From Flectonema sp. DT1601 (Eukaryota > Euglenozoa > Diplonemea > Diplonemida > Diplonemidae), in contig OZ025812.1 of assembly GCA_964019425.1 (NCBI GenBank), positions 62,001 to 126,000 on the forward strand: a DNA stretch of 64,000 bases, read 5' to 3'. The notes below the pieces were generated by a model. That model did not search any database. It saw only the letters and a program-made list of their open reading frames with translations, and had not been told where the DNA came from. Shown piece by piece: positions 27,601-37,389 of this stretch. The position numbers and the translations under genes were made by a program. How positions within the stretch are numbered: position 1 is the first letter of the stretch; every line of letters starts with the position of its first letter.

Positions 27601-27656
27601 TTCCCGAGGCTCTTGCTCTCCTCACTGGCAGTGTAGGGCTGGACGTCGCCAGTCAT
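24615..27656 (-). CDS. E7 reverse transcriptase/RNase H ORF
   Basis: 1013 codons. I saw no residue difference from the E2 copy. Confidence 0.85.
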   Translation of the reverse strand: MTGDVQPYTASEESKSLGKLATNIEGKEAGRNRKRNTENSEKSQSNWSNAQVYPGKAWDGNFKKYLISKSSQGKFKESQKSGKDRLSRKSGGRTQKGLFRGDPKCPSRHSGALCPEQKSEGRLCGSAPSNRKTWRDNGEDVGKGDHFQQEAALEETDKLGRQPEPTSQWGHSCSLRDGNGSGGIGASYVFKAPVSPDGEDGNGQQATFNLSSSNQSSRREHSNSASNPHEEGALSRMGDETMYEDESRDAHQLEGSRTMGRDSRTSKGAVYTNFKGRNNNRLGNHTKGPQRQSVLPEQMGRVGRGSRGGNSGWTDGNRRIRNLTSVGHITTSKRVEGRQYYENLYSPLDKKRRDKHLTRAPRERMRPEGRADKPPCKALDDVGDLKYNNKIRRERNRHRSGPEDILSDEVPIKLIRKMGAQFTHRAKSTRIPSTSYERSAPLHAAIVQPMDIQIIKDRMLPSVLERFNETWDLTFKNAGNLKSLGKNREKNPPPRLEPALPNDPSRHSSRSPSNHSTTPHLKDKETQNSFQKTKLSCLHSKELVRCKIAVPFKKELSKSRNVPFTVFEERETGDRQRFILWTKEENEKIYETGYEPFVPLQHISKYLGAVHSEVASLRDFKTGFYQILIPEASRPLFTFEDASGDWFALTRLPMGHVCAPEIMNTITAVVSGDPLFVRPEFAEKQVKIDWWIDNIRIYGDKERVREATNRMDEFARLCNATWKVQDTVNLGTEYEFLGAFFSHPTREVSLGEKITKRIKACNLNCITAAAAESLSGRLLHASAISGVPPGRFWFAMKFLRRLTNKLNRGATLVSEKISLPNSVKAELRAWMHQVQKGRTILPDEKVGKTAEVFIDASLKGWGGVIVWDSAEMEILGGQWPLGEERHINILEADALGKTLSAITRADHLSIWVDNTTVCGSFRKKMCARSHSLNSFILVSIEKLLRLKCSFTLQWVSTKYNPADIPSREPITSETRAKVELALGGFFNSRRGGGAGVTPNRNGHQPLPQRNKLS
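26420..27625 (-). CDS. E7 tyrosine recombinase
   Basis: 401-codon frame matching E2. Confidence 0.85.
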   Translation of the reverse strand: MRRARASGNLLQILKVKKQVEIERGTLKIQRNLKVIGLMRRYTPGKPGMAISKSISSLSPVRENSKNLKNLEKTDLVEKVEEEPRRDSSGVIQNVLLDIVEPSALSRNQKEDSVGVLQATERLGETMEKMWAKETTSSRKQLWKRLINWAGSQNLQVNGDTAVLFVMATGAAESALLTYSKHLSALMGKMGMDSKPLLTLAAAIRAAGGNIPTQQAIPMKREHLVGWAMKQCTRTRVAMLISWKAAARWGETAGLAREQFILISKEEIIIDWATTPKGRRGNPFYPSRWAVLVGDLVEEIADGLTEIEEFETLHPWDTSRLVKEWKEDSIMKTYTAHSIKRGAISTLLELLASGCDLKEELISRLAKHSTTSAISNTTIRYGGNAIATARALKTSLVTKFL

Positions 27657-28717
27657 TGTCCCCCAGCCCTTCCGTTTCCCTGTCCTCGCTGGAACGTCCT
27701 ACGGAATGGAACATATCCTCCTTTTCTTCCTTTTGTACTTGCACTGCTTGTAAGGTTTCTGGTAATTGCTTTCTTCTTTGCCATAAGTACTGCATTAGCC
27801 TTCTGTAATGGATCATTAGCCTCTGTTTTAAGCTGATTGATTAGATCCGACCTCTTTGTCCCATTCATGCAATACATATTCTGAATCTTCAAATCTCTCA
27901 GCAAGTTATTTCCTAATGAGACTGCATTCTCGTTCTTGTCCCATCCTGGGATGAATTCCATAGCTAATATGAATCTTTCTAAGTTATTGTAATAATTCTC
28001 TAGCAACTCAACCCCTGGTCCAGGGGGAACTCTTCCTACGAATTTTGATTCCAGTTTAATCAGCAAGATCTCTGTCAGCCGTTGTTCCATGATTGGAATC
28101 CAGTCTAAAACACTATTCGTGTCTAATACAGCAGACTGCATCTGTGAATCTTCTTCTCCACCTTGCTGAGTACCTTGCTGAGGCGCTGCAGGAAGCACTG
28201 GTGGTGGTACAGGCTGTGGCCCCTGCGAGGTCTGCTGATGTGGTGTATTTTGAAAATGCTGCTGGAGCTGTTGCTGTAATTGTTGCTGAAGCTGCTGCTG
28301 AAACTGCAGTTGAGACTGTTGAAACTGCTGGAACTGATCTTTAATTCCAATTACTTCTTGTTTGAGGATGTTTGTCTCATGCGAACGCACCTCGCTCTCT
28401 TGTCGAACTGCAGCATCCCGCTTCTGACTTTCTTCCCTCGTGCGTGCTATCACGGCAGCTGCGATTCCTGGTTCGATTTCACTCACATTAGGAGCTTCTA
28501 ATACATCTATTTTGATACATCCTGTTTGTCCCAGTTCCCTAACAGTTTTACTCATAGCTTGGTTATAAATTCCACCCTTGCCTGCTCTGTCAATCTTCAC
28601 TATTCCTTCTAATGGTAAATCATTAACGAAGAAGGCCCTAACTTTGTGGCCCATTGTGCTTGCTAGAAATCCTTCAATCTCATCATCATTCATGCACTTA
28701 ATAGTTGCAGTAGTCAT
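27653..28717 (-). CDS. E7 Gag-like protein
   Basis: 354 codons matching E2. Confidence 0.75.
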   Translation of the reverse strand: MTTATIKCMNDDEIEGFLASTMGHKVRAFFVNDLPLEGIVKIDRAGKGGIYNQAMSKTVRELGQTGCIKIDVLEAPNVSEIEPGIAAAVIARTREESQKRDAAVRQESEVRSHETNILKQEVIGIKDQFQQFQQSQLQFQQQLQQQLQQQLQQHFQNTPHQQTSQGPQPVPPPVLPAAPQQGTQQGGEEDSQMQSAVLDTNSVLDWIPIMEQRLTEILLIKLESKFVGRVPPGPGVELLENYYNNLERFILAMEFIPGWDKNENAVSLGNNLLRDLKIQNMYCMNGTKRSDLINQLKTEANDPLQKANAVLMAKKKAITRNLTSSASTKGRKGGYVPFRRTFQRGQGNGRAGGQ

Positions 28718-29086
28718 TTTTCTTTTACTTTTAGTGGTGAGATGTGACAAAGTGGCAAATAACTGCAAAAGTAAAAGAATAAATTTATTAGAATCCAAAT
28801 TATTTAAACTATAACAGAAAGACAACTTAGCACCAAAACTCCATGATTTTTTACTGCTAACTGAATTAGCAGCTGAACACCTAGATTTCAAAACCAGATT
28901 GCCTACTAAAAGGAGTCCTTTCTCATCCTATTATACCTTATCTATCTTTCCTAAACCTGCTTATGTGCAGAAATCCAGCATCTTTTCCTTGGGCAAAAAC
29001 CTTTCTTACTTTTCTAGTAAGAAAGTTTTCTGCCTAAATTCTGGTGCATTTTGGATGGCTGCGCAATTACTGAAATAAATTTGCAA

Positions 29087-29723
29087 AAACTGTAGCTTTA
29101 GAATCGTTGGTTAACCTTAAAAAGTAGTTACCCCAGGTAATTAGAAATTGTGTGGCTTTTAGAACTACCAGCCAGAACTAACAGAAATGCCTGCTTGCGG
29201 GTAGGGAAGTAAGGGAAAAAGCCTGCAAGCACCCGGGGTTCCCACGTGATCACTCACCGCAGTACTAACCAGGCCTGCTGGTGCTTAACTTCCCAAATCG
29301 GGCGGGATGGGGTGCATTCACCAGAGTATGGCCGCAGGCAATAGCAGATTTTTTTTATTCTTGAGAGTTTAGTGGGGCAACCCACCATGAAAAAATTTAC
29401 CTAGAAATTTTTATCCAGCAGGGTTGGGGCTGGGGCTCGGTCTTAGCTTTAACATTAACGTAGGAGCGGCGAAAATTACGTCTTTCGGGGAAAAAAGCCA
29501 AAAAGAAATATATTAAATAATAATATATAATTATATTTTAATTTTTACATAAAATTAGGAAACACAGTAAGTGTTTCCTAATTTCCTTTATACATTTTCT
29601 TCTGCTTGGCAAACAGAGGTGCACAGACAATAAAAAAACCCCAAAGGAAGAAAATTCTTCCTAAGAGGTTGGCTAAATATTCCAAGCAAGCTCGGATGTT
29701 GAGACTGTACCAATAAAGTACAG
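29087..29723 (-). repeat. R6: one 637-bp unit between E7 and E8
   Basis: Duplicate of R2. SL halves are at 29087-29112 and 29632-29723, with no whole SL gene. Confidence 0.95.
29221..29339 (-). rRNA. 5S rRNA (R6)
   Basis: Complete copy. Confidence 0.97.
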
Positions 29724-30077
29724 TAATTGCGCTTGCCTTCCATATCATGCACCTGACGAATGAAATGTATAGATGAAACTAATTAAACTAATAAAACAAA
29801 CTAATGGATCAAACTAGCAAACACAGAGAAGCTGTCTAAGACAGTTTATTGCGTTGGGGTAGTGGCTGGTGCCCGTTTCGATTCGGCGTGACACCACTAA
29901 AAGGAGTCCTTTCTCATCCTATTATACCTTATCTATCTTTCCTAAACCTGCTTATGCGCAGAAATCCAGCATCTTTTCCTTGGGCATAAACCTTTCTTAC
30001 TTTTCTAGTAAGAAAGTTTTCTGCCTAAATTCTGGTGCATTTTGGATGGCTGCGCAATTACTGAAATAAATTTGCAA
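29724..30077 (-). mobile_element. E8: solo A-B2 remnant, duplicate of E3
   Basis: 354 bp with the same internal join as E3 at offset 20956, so it arose by duplication of the array and not as a second solo event. Confidence 0.85.
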
Positions 30078-30211
30078 AAACTGTAGCTTTAGAATCGTTG
30101 GTTAACCTTAAAAAGTAGTTACCCCAGGTAATTAGAAATTGTGTGGCTTTTAGAACTACCAGCCAGAACTAACAGAAATGCCTGCTTGCGGGTAGGGAAG
30201 TAAGGGAAAAA

Positions 30212-30330
30212 GCCTGCAAGCACCCGGGGTTCCCACGTGATCACTCACCGCAGTACTAACCAGGCCTGCTGGTGCTTAACTTCCCAAATCGGGCGGGATG
30301 GGGTGCATTCACCAGAGTATGGCCGCAGGC
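30212..30330 (-). rRNA. 5S rRNA (R7, unit 1)
   Basis: Complete copy. Confidence 0.97.
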
Positions 30331-30622
30331 AATAGCAGATTTTTTTTATTCTTGAGAGTTTAGTGGGGCAACCCACCATGAAAAAATTTACCTAGAAATT
30401 TTTATCCAGCAGGGTTGGGGCTGGGGCTCGGTCTTAGCTTTAACATTAACGTAGGAGCGGCGAAAATTACGTCTTTCGGGGAAAAAAGCCAAAAAGAAAT
30501 ATATTAAATAATAATATATAATTATATTTTAATTTTTACATAAAATTAGGAAACACAGTAAGTGTTTCCTAATTTCCTTTATACATTTTCTTCTGCTTGG
30601 CAAACAGAGGTGCACAGACAAT

Positions 30623-30740
30623 AAAAAAACCCCAAAGGAAGAAAATTCTTCCTAAGAGGTTGGCTAAATATTCCAAGCAAGCTCGGATGTTGAGACTGTA
30701 CCAATAAAGTACAGAAACTGTAGCTTTAGAATCGTTGGTT
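30623..30740 (-). ncRNA. SL RNA gene (R7)
   Basis: Whole gene with T7 tract. Confidence 0.92.
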
Positions 30741-30848
30741 AACCTTAAAAAGTAGTTACCCCAGGTAATTAGAAATTGTGTGGCTTTTAGAACTACCAGC
30801 CAGAACTAACAGAAATGCCTGCTTGCGGGTAGGGAAGTAAGGGAAAAA

Positions 30849-30967
30849 GCCTGCAAGCACCCGGGGTTCCCACGTGATCACTCACCGCAGTACTAACCAG
30901 GCCTGCTGGTGCTTAACTTCCCAAATCGGGCGGGATGGGGTGCATTCACCAGAGTATGGCCGCAGGC
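30849..30967 (-). rRNA. 5S rRNA (R7, unit 2)
   Basis: Complete copy. Confidence 0.97.
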
Positions 30968-32027
30968 AATAGCAGATTTTTTTTATTCTTGAGAGTTTAG
31001 TGGGGCAACCCACCATGAAAAAATTTACCTAGAAATTTTTATCCAGCAGGGTTGGGGCTGGGGCTCGGTCTTAGCTTTAACATTAACGTAGGAGCGGCGA
31101 AAATTACGTCTTTCGGGGAAAAAAGCCAAAAAGAAATATATTAAATAATAATATATAATTATATTTTAATTTTTACATAAAATTAGGAAACACAGTAAGT
31201 GTTTCCTAATTTCCTTTATACATTTTCTTCTGCTTGGCAAACAGAGGTGCACAGACAATAAAAAAACCCCAAAGGAAGAAAATTCTTCCTAAGAGGTTGG
31301 CTAAATATTCCAAGCAAGCTCGGATGTTGAGACTGTACCAATAAAGTACAGTAATTGCGCTTGCCTTCCATATCATGCACCTGACGAATGAAATGTATAG
31401 ATGAAACTAATTAAACTAATAAAACAAACTAATGGATCAAACTAGCAAACACAGAGAAGCTGTCTAAGACAGTTTATTGCGTTGGGGTAGTGGCTGGTGC
31501 CCGTTTCGATTCGGCGTGACACCGGCCGGAGGGATGGAGGGTGGGTTTTTCTTTTACTTTTAGTGGTGAGATGTGACAAAGTGGCAAATAACTGCAAAAG
31601 TAAAAGAATAAATTTATTAGAATCCAAATTATTTAAACTATAACAAAAAGACAACTTAACACCAAAACTCCATGACTTTTTACTGCTAACTGAATTAGCA
31701 GCCGAACACCTAGATTTCAAAACCAGATTGCCTACTAAAGGGAGTCCTTTCTCATCCTATTATACCCTATCTATCTTTCCTAAACCTGCTTATGCGCAGA
31801 AACCCAGCATCTTTTCCTTGGGCAAAAACCTTTCTTACTTTTCTAGTAAGAAAGTTTTCTGCCTAAATTCTGGTGCATTTTGGATGGCTGCGCAATTACT
31901 GAAATAAATTTGCAATAATTGCGCTTGCCTTCCATATCATGCACCTGACGAATGAAATGTATAGATGAAACTAATTAAACTAATAAAACAAACTAATGGA
32001 TCAAACTAGCAAACACAGAGAAGCTGT

Positions 32028-35000
32028 CTAAGACAGTTTATTGCGTTGGGGTAGTGGCTGGTGCCCGTTTCGATTCGGCGTGACACCGGCTCCGCCACCC
32101 CGTCGCGAGTTGAAGAAGCCCCCGAGCGCAAGTTCGACCTTCGCCCTCGTTTCCGAGGTTATAGGCTCCCTCGAGGGGATGTCTGCGGGGTTATACTTTG
32201 TGCTCACCCATTGAAGTGTGAAAGAACATTTTAAACGAAGTAATTTTTCTATTGAAACTAAAATAAATGAATTAAGAGAGTGTGAGCGAGCACACATCTT
32301 CTTTCTGAACGATCCGCAGACCGTGGTGTTATCGACCCAGATGGACAAATGGTCCGCTCTAGTAATAGCGCTCAAAGTCTTCCCTAAGGCATCTGCCTCG
32401 AGAATGTTAATATGGCGTTCTTCGCCTAAAGGCCATTGGCCACCTAAGATTTCCATCTCTGCAGAGTCCCAAACAATCACACCTCCCCAGCCCTTGAGCG
32501 AGGCATCGATAAAGACCTCTGCAGTTTTACCGACCTTCTCATCTGGTAAAATAGTACGTCCCTTCTGGACTTGGTGCATCCACGCGCGCAGCTCAGCTTT
32601 CACTGAGTTTGGTAAAGAAATCTTTTCTGAAACAAGAATTGCTCCTCGATTGAGCTTATTAGTAAGTCTTCGCAGAAACTTCATTGCAAACCAGAACCTA
32701 CCAGGAGGGACCCCCGATATGGCACTAGCATGCAAAAGCCTGCCCGAAAGAGATTCTGCTGCTGCTGCAGTTATGCAGTTCAAATTGCAAGCTTTTATTC
32801 TTTTAGTAATCTTTTCACCTAAAGAAGCCTCCCTAGTAGGATGTGAGAAAAATGCACCTAAAAATTCGTATTCAGTGCCTAAATTAACAGTATCTTGTAC
32901 CTTCCAGGTTGCGTTGCAAAGCCTGGCAAACTCGTCCATTCTATTCGTGGCCTCTCGGACCCTTTCTTTATCCCCATAAATCCTTATATTATCTATCCAC
33001 CAATCAATTTTCACTTGCTTTTCTGCAAATTCTGGCCTAACAAACAAGGGGTCGCCAGAAACTACTGCAGTAATCGTATTCATAATTTCGGGCGCACAAA
33101 CGTGCCCCATCGGTAATCTGGTTAGCGCGAACCAGTCCCCCGAGGCATCCTCGAAGGTAAAAAGAGGTCTCGAAGCCTCTGGAATAAGTATCTGATAAAA
33201 ACCTGTTTTAAAGTCTCTTAAAGAAGCTACTTCTGAGTGCACTGCACCTAAGTACTTCGAGATATGTTGTAAAGGTACAAACGGTTCATATCCAGTCTCG
33301 TAAATCTTCTCGTTCTCTTCCTTAGTCCACAGGATAAAGCGCTGCCTATCTCCTGTCTCCCTTTCCTCGAAAACTGTGAAAGGCACGTTCCTGGACTTAG
33401 AAAGTTCCTTCTTAAAAGGTACTGCAATTTTACACCTTACTAACTCCTTAGAGTGAAGACAGGAAAGCTTTGTTTTTTGAAAAGAATTTTGGGTTTTTTT
33501 ATCTTTCAGGTGGGGAGTGGTGGAATGGTTGGAGGGAGAACGGGATGAGTGTCTCGAAGGGTCGTTAGGGAGCGCCGGTTCGAGTCTGGGAGGGGGATTC
33601 TTCTCTCTATTTTTACCTAAACTTTTCAGATTTCCTGCATTTTTAAATGTCAAGTCCCAAGTCTCGTTGAAACGCTCTAGGACGCTCGGAAGCATCCGGT
33701 CTTTGATTATTTGAATATCCATCGGCTGTACGATCGCTGCGTGTAATGGGGCCGACTTCTCGTAGCTCGTACTCGGTATCCTTGTTGACTTAGCCCTGCG
33801 TGTGAACTGAGCCCCCATTTTTCTTATCAGCTTTATAGGAACTTCGTCACTAAGGATGTCTTCAGGGCCCGAGCGGTGGCGATTGCGTTCCCTCCGTATC
33901 TTATTGTTGTATTTGAGATCGCCGACGTCGTCGAGTGCTTTGCAAGGCGGCTTATCAGCTCTTCCTTCAGGTCGCATCCGCTCGCGAGGAGCTCTAGTAA
34001 GGTGCTTATTGCGCCTCTTTTTATCGAGTGGGCTGTATAGGTTTTCATAATACTGTCTTCCTTCCACTCTTTTACTAGTCGTGATGTGTCCCACGGATGT
34101 AAGGTTTCGAATTCTTCTATTTCCGTCAGTCCATCCGCTATTTCCTCCACGAGATCCCCGACCAACACGGCCCATCTGCTCGGGTAGAACGGATTGCCTC
34201 TGCGGCCCTTTGGTGTGGTTGCCCAATCTATTATTATTTCTTCCTTTGAAATCAGTATAAACTGCTCCCTTGCTAGTCCTGCTGTCTCTCCCCATCGTGC
34301 GGCTGCCTTCCAGCTGATGAGCATCGCGACTCTCGTCCTCGTACATTGTTTCATCGCCCATCCTACTAAGTGCTCCCTCTTCATGGGGATTGCTTGCTGA
34401 GTTGGAATGTTCCCTCCTGCTGCTCTGATTGCTGCTGCTAAGGTTAAAAGTGGCTTGCTGTCCATTCCCATCTTCCCCATCAGGGCTGACAGGTGCTTTG
34501 AATATGTAAGAAGCGCCGATTCCGCTGCTCCCGTTGCCATCACGAAGAGAACAGCTGTGTCCCCATTGACTTGTAGGTTCTGGCTGCCTGCCCAATTTAT
34601 CAGTCTCTTCCAGAGCTGCTTCCTGCTGGAGGTGGTCTCCTTTGCCCACATCTTCTCCATTGTCTCTCCAAGTCTTTCTGTTGCTTGGAGCACTCCCACA
34701 GAGTCTTCCTTCTGATTTCTGCTCAGGGCAGAGGGCTCCACTATGTCTAGAAGGACATTTTGGATCACCCCTGAAGAGTCCCTTCTGGGTTCTTCCTCCA
34801 CTTTTTCTACTAAGTCTGTCTTTTCCAGATTTTTGAGATTCTTTGAATTTTCCCTGACTGGACTTAGAGATGAGATACTTTTTGAAATTGCCATCCCAGG
34901 CTTTCCCGGGGTATACCTGCGCATTAGACCAATTACTTTGAGATTTCTCTGAATTTTCAGTGTTCCTCTTTCTATTTCTACCTGCTTCTTTACCTTCAAT

Positions 35001-35069
35001 ATTTGTAGCAGGTTTCCCGAGGCTCTTGCTCTCCCCACTGGCAGTGTAGGGCTGGACGTCGCCAGTCAT
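32028..35069 (-). CDS. E9 reverse transcriptase/RNase H ORF
   Basis: 1013 codons. I saw no residue difference from E4. Confidence 0.85.
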   Translation of the reverse strand: MTGDVQPYTASGESKSLGKPATNIEGKEAGRNRKRNTENSEKSQSNWSNAQVYPGKAWDGNFKKYLISKSSQGKFKESQKSGKDRLSRKSGGRTQKGLFRGDPKCPSRHSGALCPEQKSEGRLCGSAPSNRKTWRDNGEDVGKGDHLQQEAALEETDKLGRQPEPTSQWGHSCSLRDGNGSSGIGASYIFKAPVSPDGEDGNGQQATFNLSSSNQSSRREHSNSASNPHEEGALSRMGDETMYEDESRDAHQLEGSRTMGRDSRTSKGAVYTDFKGRNNNRLGNHTKGPQRQSVLPEQMGRVGRGSRGGNSGWTDGNRRIRNLTSVGHITTSKRVEGRQYYENLYSPLDKKRRNKHLTRAPRERMRPEGRADKPPCKALDDVGDLKYNNKIRRERNRHRSGPEDILSDEVPIKLIRKMGAQFTRRAKSTRIPSTSYEKSAPLHAAIVQPMDIQIIKDRMLPSVLERFNETWDLTFKNAGNLKSLGKNREKNPPPRLEPALPNDPSRHSSRSPSNHSTTPHLKDKKTQNSFQKTKLSCLHSKELVRCKIAVPFKKELSKSRNVPFTVFEERETGDRQRFILWTKEENEKIYETGYEPFVPLQHISKYLGAVHSEVASLRDFKTGFYQILIPEASRPLFTFEDASGDWFALTRLPMGHVCAPEIMNTITAVVSGDPLFVRPEFAEKQVKIDWWIDNIRIYGDKERVREATNRMDEFARLCNATWKVQDTVNLGTEYEFLGAFFSHPTREASLGEKITKRIKACNLNCITAAAAESLSGRLLHASAISGVPPGRFWFAMKFLRRLTNKLNRGAILVSEKISLPNSVKAELRAWMHQVQKGRTILPDEKVGKTAEVFIDASLKGWGGVIVWDSAEMEILGGQWPLGEERHINILEADALGKTLSAITRADHLSIWVDNTTVCGSFRKKMCARSHSLNSFILVSIEKLLRLKCSFTLQWVSTKYNPADIPSREPITSETRAKVELALGGFFNSRRGGGAGVTPNRNGHQPLPQRNKLS
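33833..35038 (-). CDS. E9 tyrosine recombinase
   Basis: 401-codon frame matching E4. Confidence 0.85.
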   Translation of the reverse strand: MGRARASGNLLQILKVKKQVEIERGTLKIQRNLKVIGLMRRYTPGKPGMAISKSISSLSPVRENSKNLKNLEKTDLVEKVEEEPRRDSSGVIQNVLLDIVEPSALSRNQKEDSVGVLQATERLGETMEKMWAKETTSSRKQLWKRLINWAGSQNLQVNGDTAVLFVMATGAAESALLTYSKHLSALMGKMGMDSKPLLTLAAAIRAAGGNIPTQQAIPMKREHLVGWAMKQCTRTRVAMLISWKAAARWGETAGLAREQFILISKEEIIIDWATTPKGRRGNPFYPSRWAVLVGDLVEEIADGLTEIEEFETLHPWDTSRLVKEWKEDSIMKTYTAHSIKRGAISTLLELLASGCDLKEELISRLAKHSTTSAISNTTIRYGGNAIATARALKTSLVTKFL

Positions 35070-36130
35070 TGTCCCCCAGCCCTTCCGTTTCCCTGTCCTC
35101 GCTGGAACGTCCTACGGAATGGAACATATCCTCCTTTTCTTCCTTTTGTACTTGCACTGCTTGTAAGGTTTCTGGTAATTGCTTTCTTCTTTGCCATAAG
35201 TACTGCATTAGCCTTCTGTAATGGATCATTAGCCTCTGTTTTAAGCTGATTGATTAGATCCGACCTCTTTGTCCCATTCATGCAATACATATTCTGAATC
35301 TTCAAATCTCTCAACAAGTTATTTCCTAATGAGACTGCATTCTCGTTCTTGTCCCATCCTGGGATGAATTCCATAGCTAATATGAATCTTTCTAAGTTAT
35401 TGTAATAATTCTCTAGCAACTCAACCCCTGGTCCAGGGGGAACTCTTCCTACGAATTTTGATTCCAGTTTAATCAGCAAGATCTCTGTCAGCCGTTGTTC
35501 CATGATTGGAATCCAGTCTAAAACACTATTCGTGTCTAATACAGCAGACTGCATCTGTGAATCTTCTTCTCCACCTTGCTGAGTACCTTGCTGAGGCGCT
35601 GCAGGAAGCACTGGTGGTGGTACAGGCTGTGGCCCCTGCGAGGTCTGCTGATGTGGTGTATTTTGAAAATGCTGCTGGAGCTGTTGCTGTAATTGTTGCT
35701 GAAGCTGCTGCTGAAACTGCAGTTGAGACTGTTGAAACTGCTGGAACTGATCTTTAATTCCAATTACTTCTTGTTTGAGGATGTTTGTCTCATGCGAACG
35801 CACCTCGCTCTCTTGTCGAACTGCAGCATCCCGCTTCTGACTTTCTTCCCTCGTGCGTGCTATCACGGCAGCTGCGATTCCTGGTTCGATTTCACTCACA
35901 TTAGGAGCTTCTAATACATCTATTTTGATACATCCTGTTTGTCCCAGTTCCCTAACAGTTTTACTCATAGCTTGGTTATAAATTCCACCCTTGCCTGCTC
36001 TGTCAATCTTCACTATTCCTTCTAATGGTAAATCATTAACGAAGAAGGCCCTAACTTTGTGGCCCATTGTGCTTGCTAGATATCCTTCAATCTCATCATC
36101 ATTCATGCACTTAATAGTTGCAGTAGTCAT
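35066..36130 (-). CDS. E9 Gag-like protein
   Basis: 354 codons matching E4. Confidence 0.75.
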   Translation of the reverse strand: MTTATIKCMNDDEIEGYLASTMGHKVRAFFVNDLPLEGIVKIDRAGKGGIYNQAMSKTVRELGQTGCIKIDVLEAPNVSEIEPGIAAAVIARTREESQKRDAAVRQESEVRSHETNILKQEVIGIKDQFQQFQQSQLQFQQQLQQQLQQQLQQHFQNTPHQQTSQGPQPVPPPVLPAAPQQGTQQGGEEDSQMQSAVLDTNSVLDWIPIMEQRLTEILLIKLESKFVGRVPPGPGVELLENYYNNLERFILAMEFIPGWDKNENAVSLGNNLLRDLKIQNMYCMNGTKRSDLINQLKTEANDPLQKANAVLMAKKKAITRNLTSSASTKGRKGGYVPFRRTFQRGQGNGRAGGQ

Positions 36131-36633
36131 TTTTCTTTTACTTTTAGTGGTGAGATGTGACAAAGTGGCAAATAACTGCAAAAGTAAAAGAATAAATTTA
36201 TTAGAATCCAAATTATTTAAACTATAACAAAAAGACAACTTAACACCAAAACTCCATGACTTTTTACTGCTAACTGAATTAGCAGCCGAACACCTAGATT
36301 TCAAAACCAGATTGCCTACTAAAGGGAGTCCTTTCTCATCCTATTATACCCTATCTATCTTTCCTAAACCTGCTTATGCGCAGAAACCCAGCATCTTTTC
36401 CTTGGGCAAAAACCTTTCTTACTTTTCTAGTAAGAAAGTTTTCTGCCTAAATTCTGGTGCATTTTGGATGGCTGCGCAATTACTGAAATAAATTTGCAAA
36501 AACTGTAGCTTTAGAATCGTTGGTTAACCTTAAAAAGTAGTTACCCCAGGTAATTAGAAATTGTGTGGCTTTTAGAACTACCAGCCAGAACTAACAGAAA
36601 TGCCTGCTTGCGGGTAGGGAAGTAAGGGAAAAA

Positions 36634-36752
36634 GCCTGCAAGCACCCGGGGTTCCCACGTGATCACTCACCGCAGTACTAACCAGGCCTGCTGGTGCTTA
36701 ACTTCCCAAATCGGGCGGGATGGGGTGCATTCACCAGAGTATGGCCGCAGGC
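36634..36752 (-). rRNA. 5S rRNA (R8, unit 1)
   Basis: Complete copy. Confidence 0.97.
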
Positions 36753-37044
36753 AATAGCAGATTTTTTTTATTCTTGAGAGTTTAGTGGGGCAACCCACCA
36801 TGAAAAAATTTACCTAGAAATTTTTATCCAGCAGGGTTGGGGCTGGGGCTCGGTCTTAGCTTTAACATTAACGTAGGAGCGGCGAAAATTACGTCTTTCG
36901 GGGAAAAAAGCCAAAAAGAAATATATTAAATAATAATATATAATTATATTTTAATTTTTACATAAAATTAGGAAACACAGTAAGTGTTTCCTAATTTCCT
37001 TTATACATTTTCTTCTGCTTGGCAAACAGAGGTGCACAGACAAT

Positions 37045-37162
37045 AAAAAAACCCCAAAGGAAGAAAATTCTTCCTAAGAGGTTGGCTAAATATTCCAAGC
37101 AAGCTCGGATGTTGAGACTGTACCAATAAAGTACAGAAACTGTAGCTTTAGAATCGTTGGTT
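37045..37162 (-). ncRNA. SL RNA gene (R8)
   Basis: Whole gene with T7 tract. Confidence 0.92.
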
Positions 37163-37270
37163 AACCTTAAAAAGTAGTTACCCCAGGTAATTAGAAATTG
37201 TGTGGCTTTTAGAACTACCAGCCAGAACTAACAGAAATGCCTGCTTGCGGGTAGGGAAGTAAGGGAAAAA

Positions 37271-37389
37271 GCCTGCAAGCACCCGGGGTTCCCACGTGAT
37301 CACTCACCGCAGTACTAACCAGGCCTGCTGGTGCTTAACTTCCCAAATCGGGCGGGATGGGGTGCATTCACCAGAGTATGGCCGCAGGC
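37271..37389 (-). rRNA. 5S rRNA (R8, unit 2)
   Basis: Complete copy. Confidence 0.97.

Larger units (their letters stand above)
23951..29086 (-). mobile_element. E7: near-complete YR retrotransposon, duplicate of E2
   Basis: B2 23951-24113 (outer tip clipped at the E6 junction), A2 24133-24502, B1 24503-24677, A1 28717-29086. It equals E2 at a constant offset of 20956 and carries the E2-private variants. All three ORFs are full length. The copy is part of a segmental duplication, not a fresh insertion. Confidence 0.93.
30078..31351 (-). repeat. R7: two 637-bp units
   Basis: Unit starts are 30078 and 30715 (duplicate of R3). One SL gene is whole; SL fragments are at 30078-30103 and 31260-31351. 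Confidence 0.95.
31352..36499 (-). mobile_element. E9: complete YR retrotransposon, duplicate of E4
   Basis: 5148 bp: B2 31352-31526, A2 31546-31915, B1 31916-32090, A1 36130-36499. It carries the E4-private variants at offset 20956. It looks whole. Confidence 0.95.
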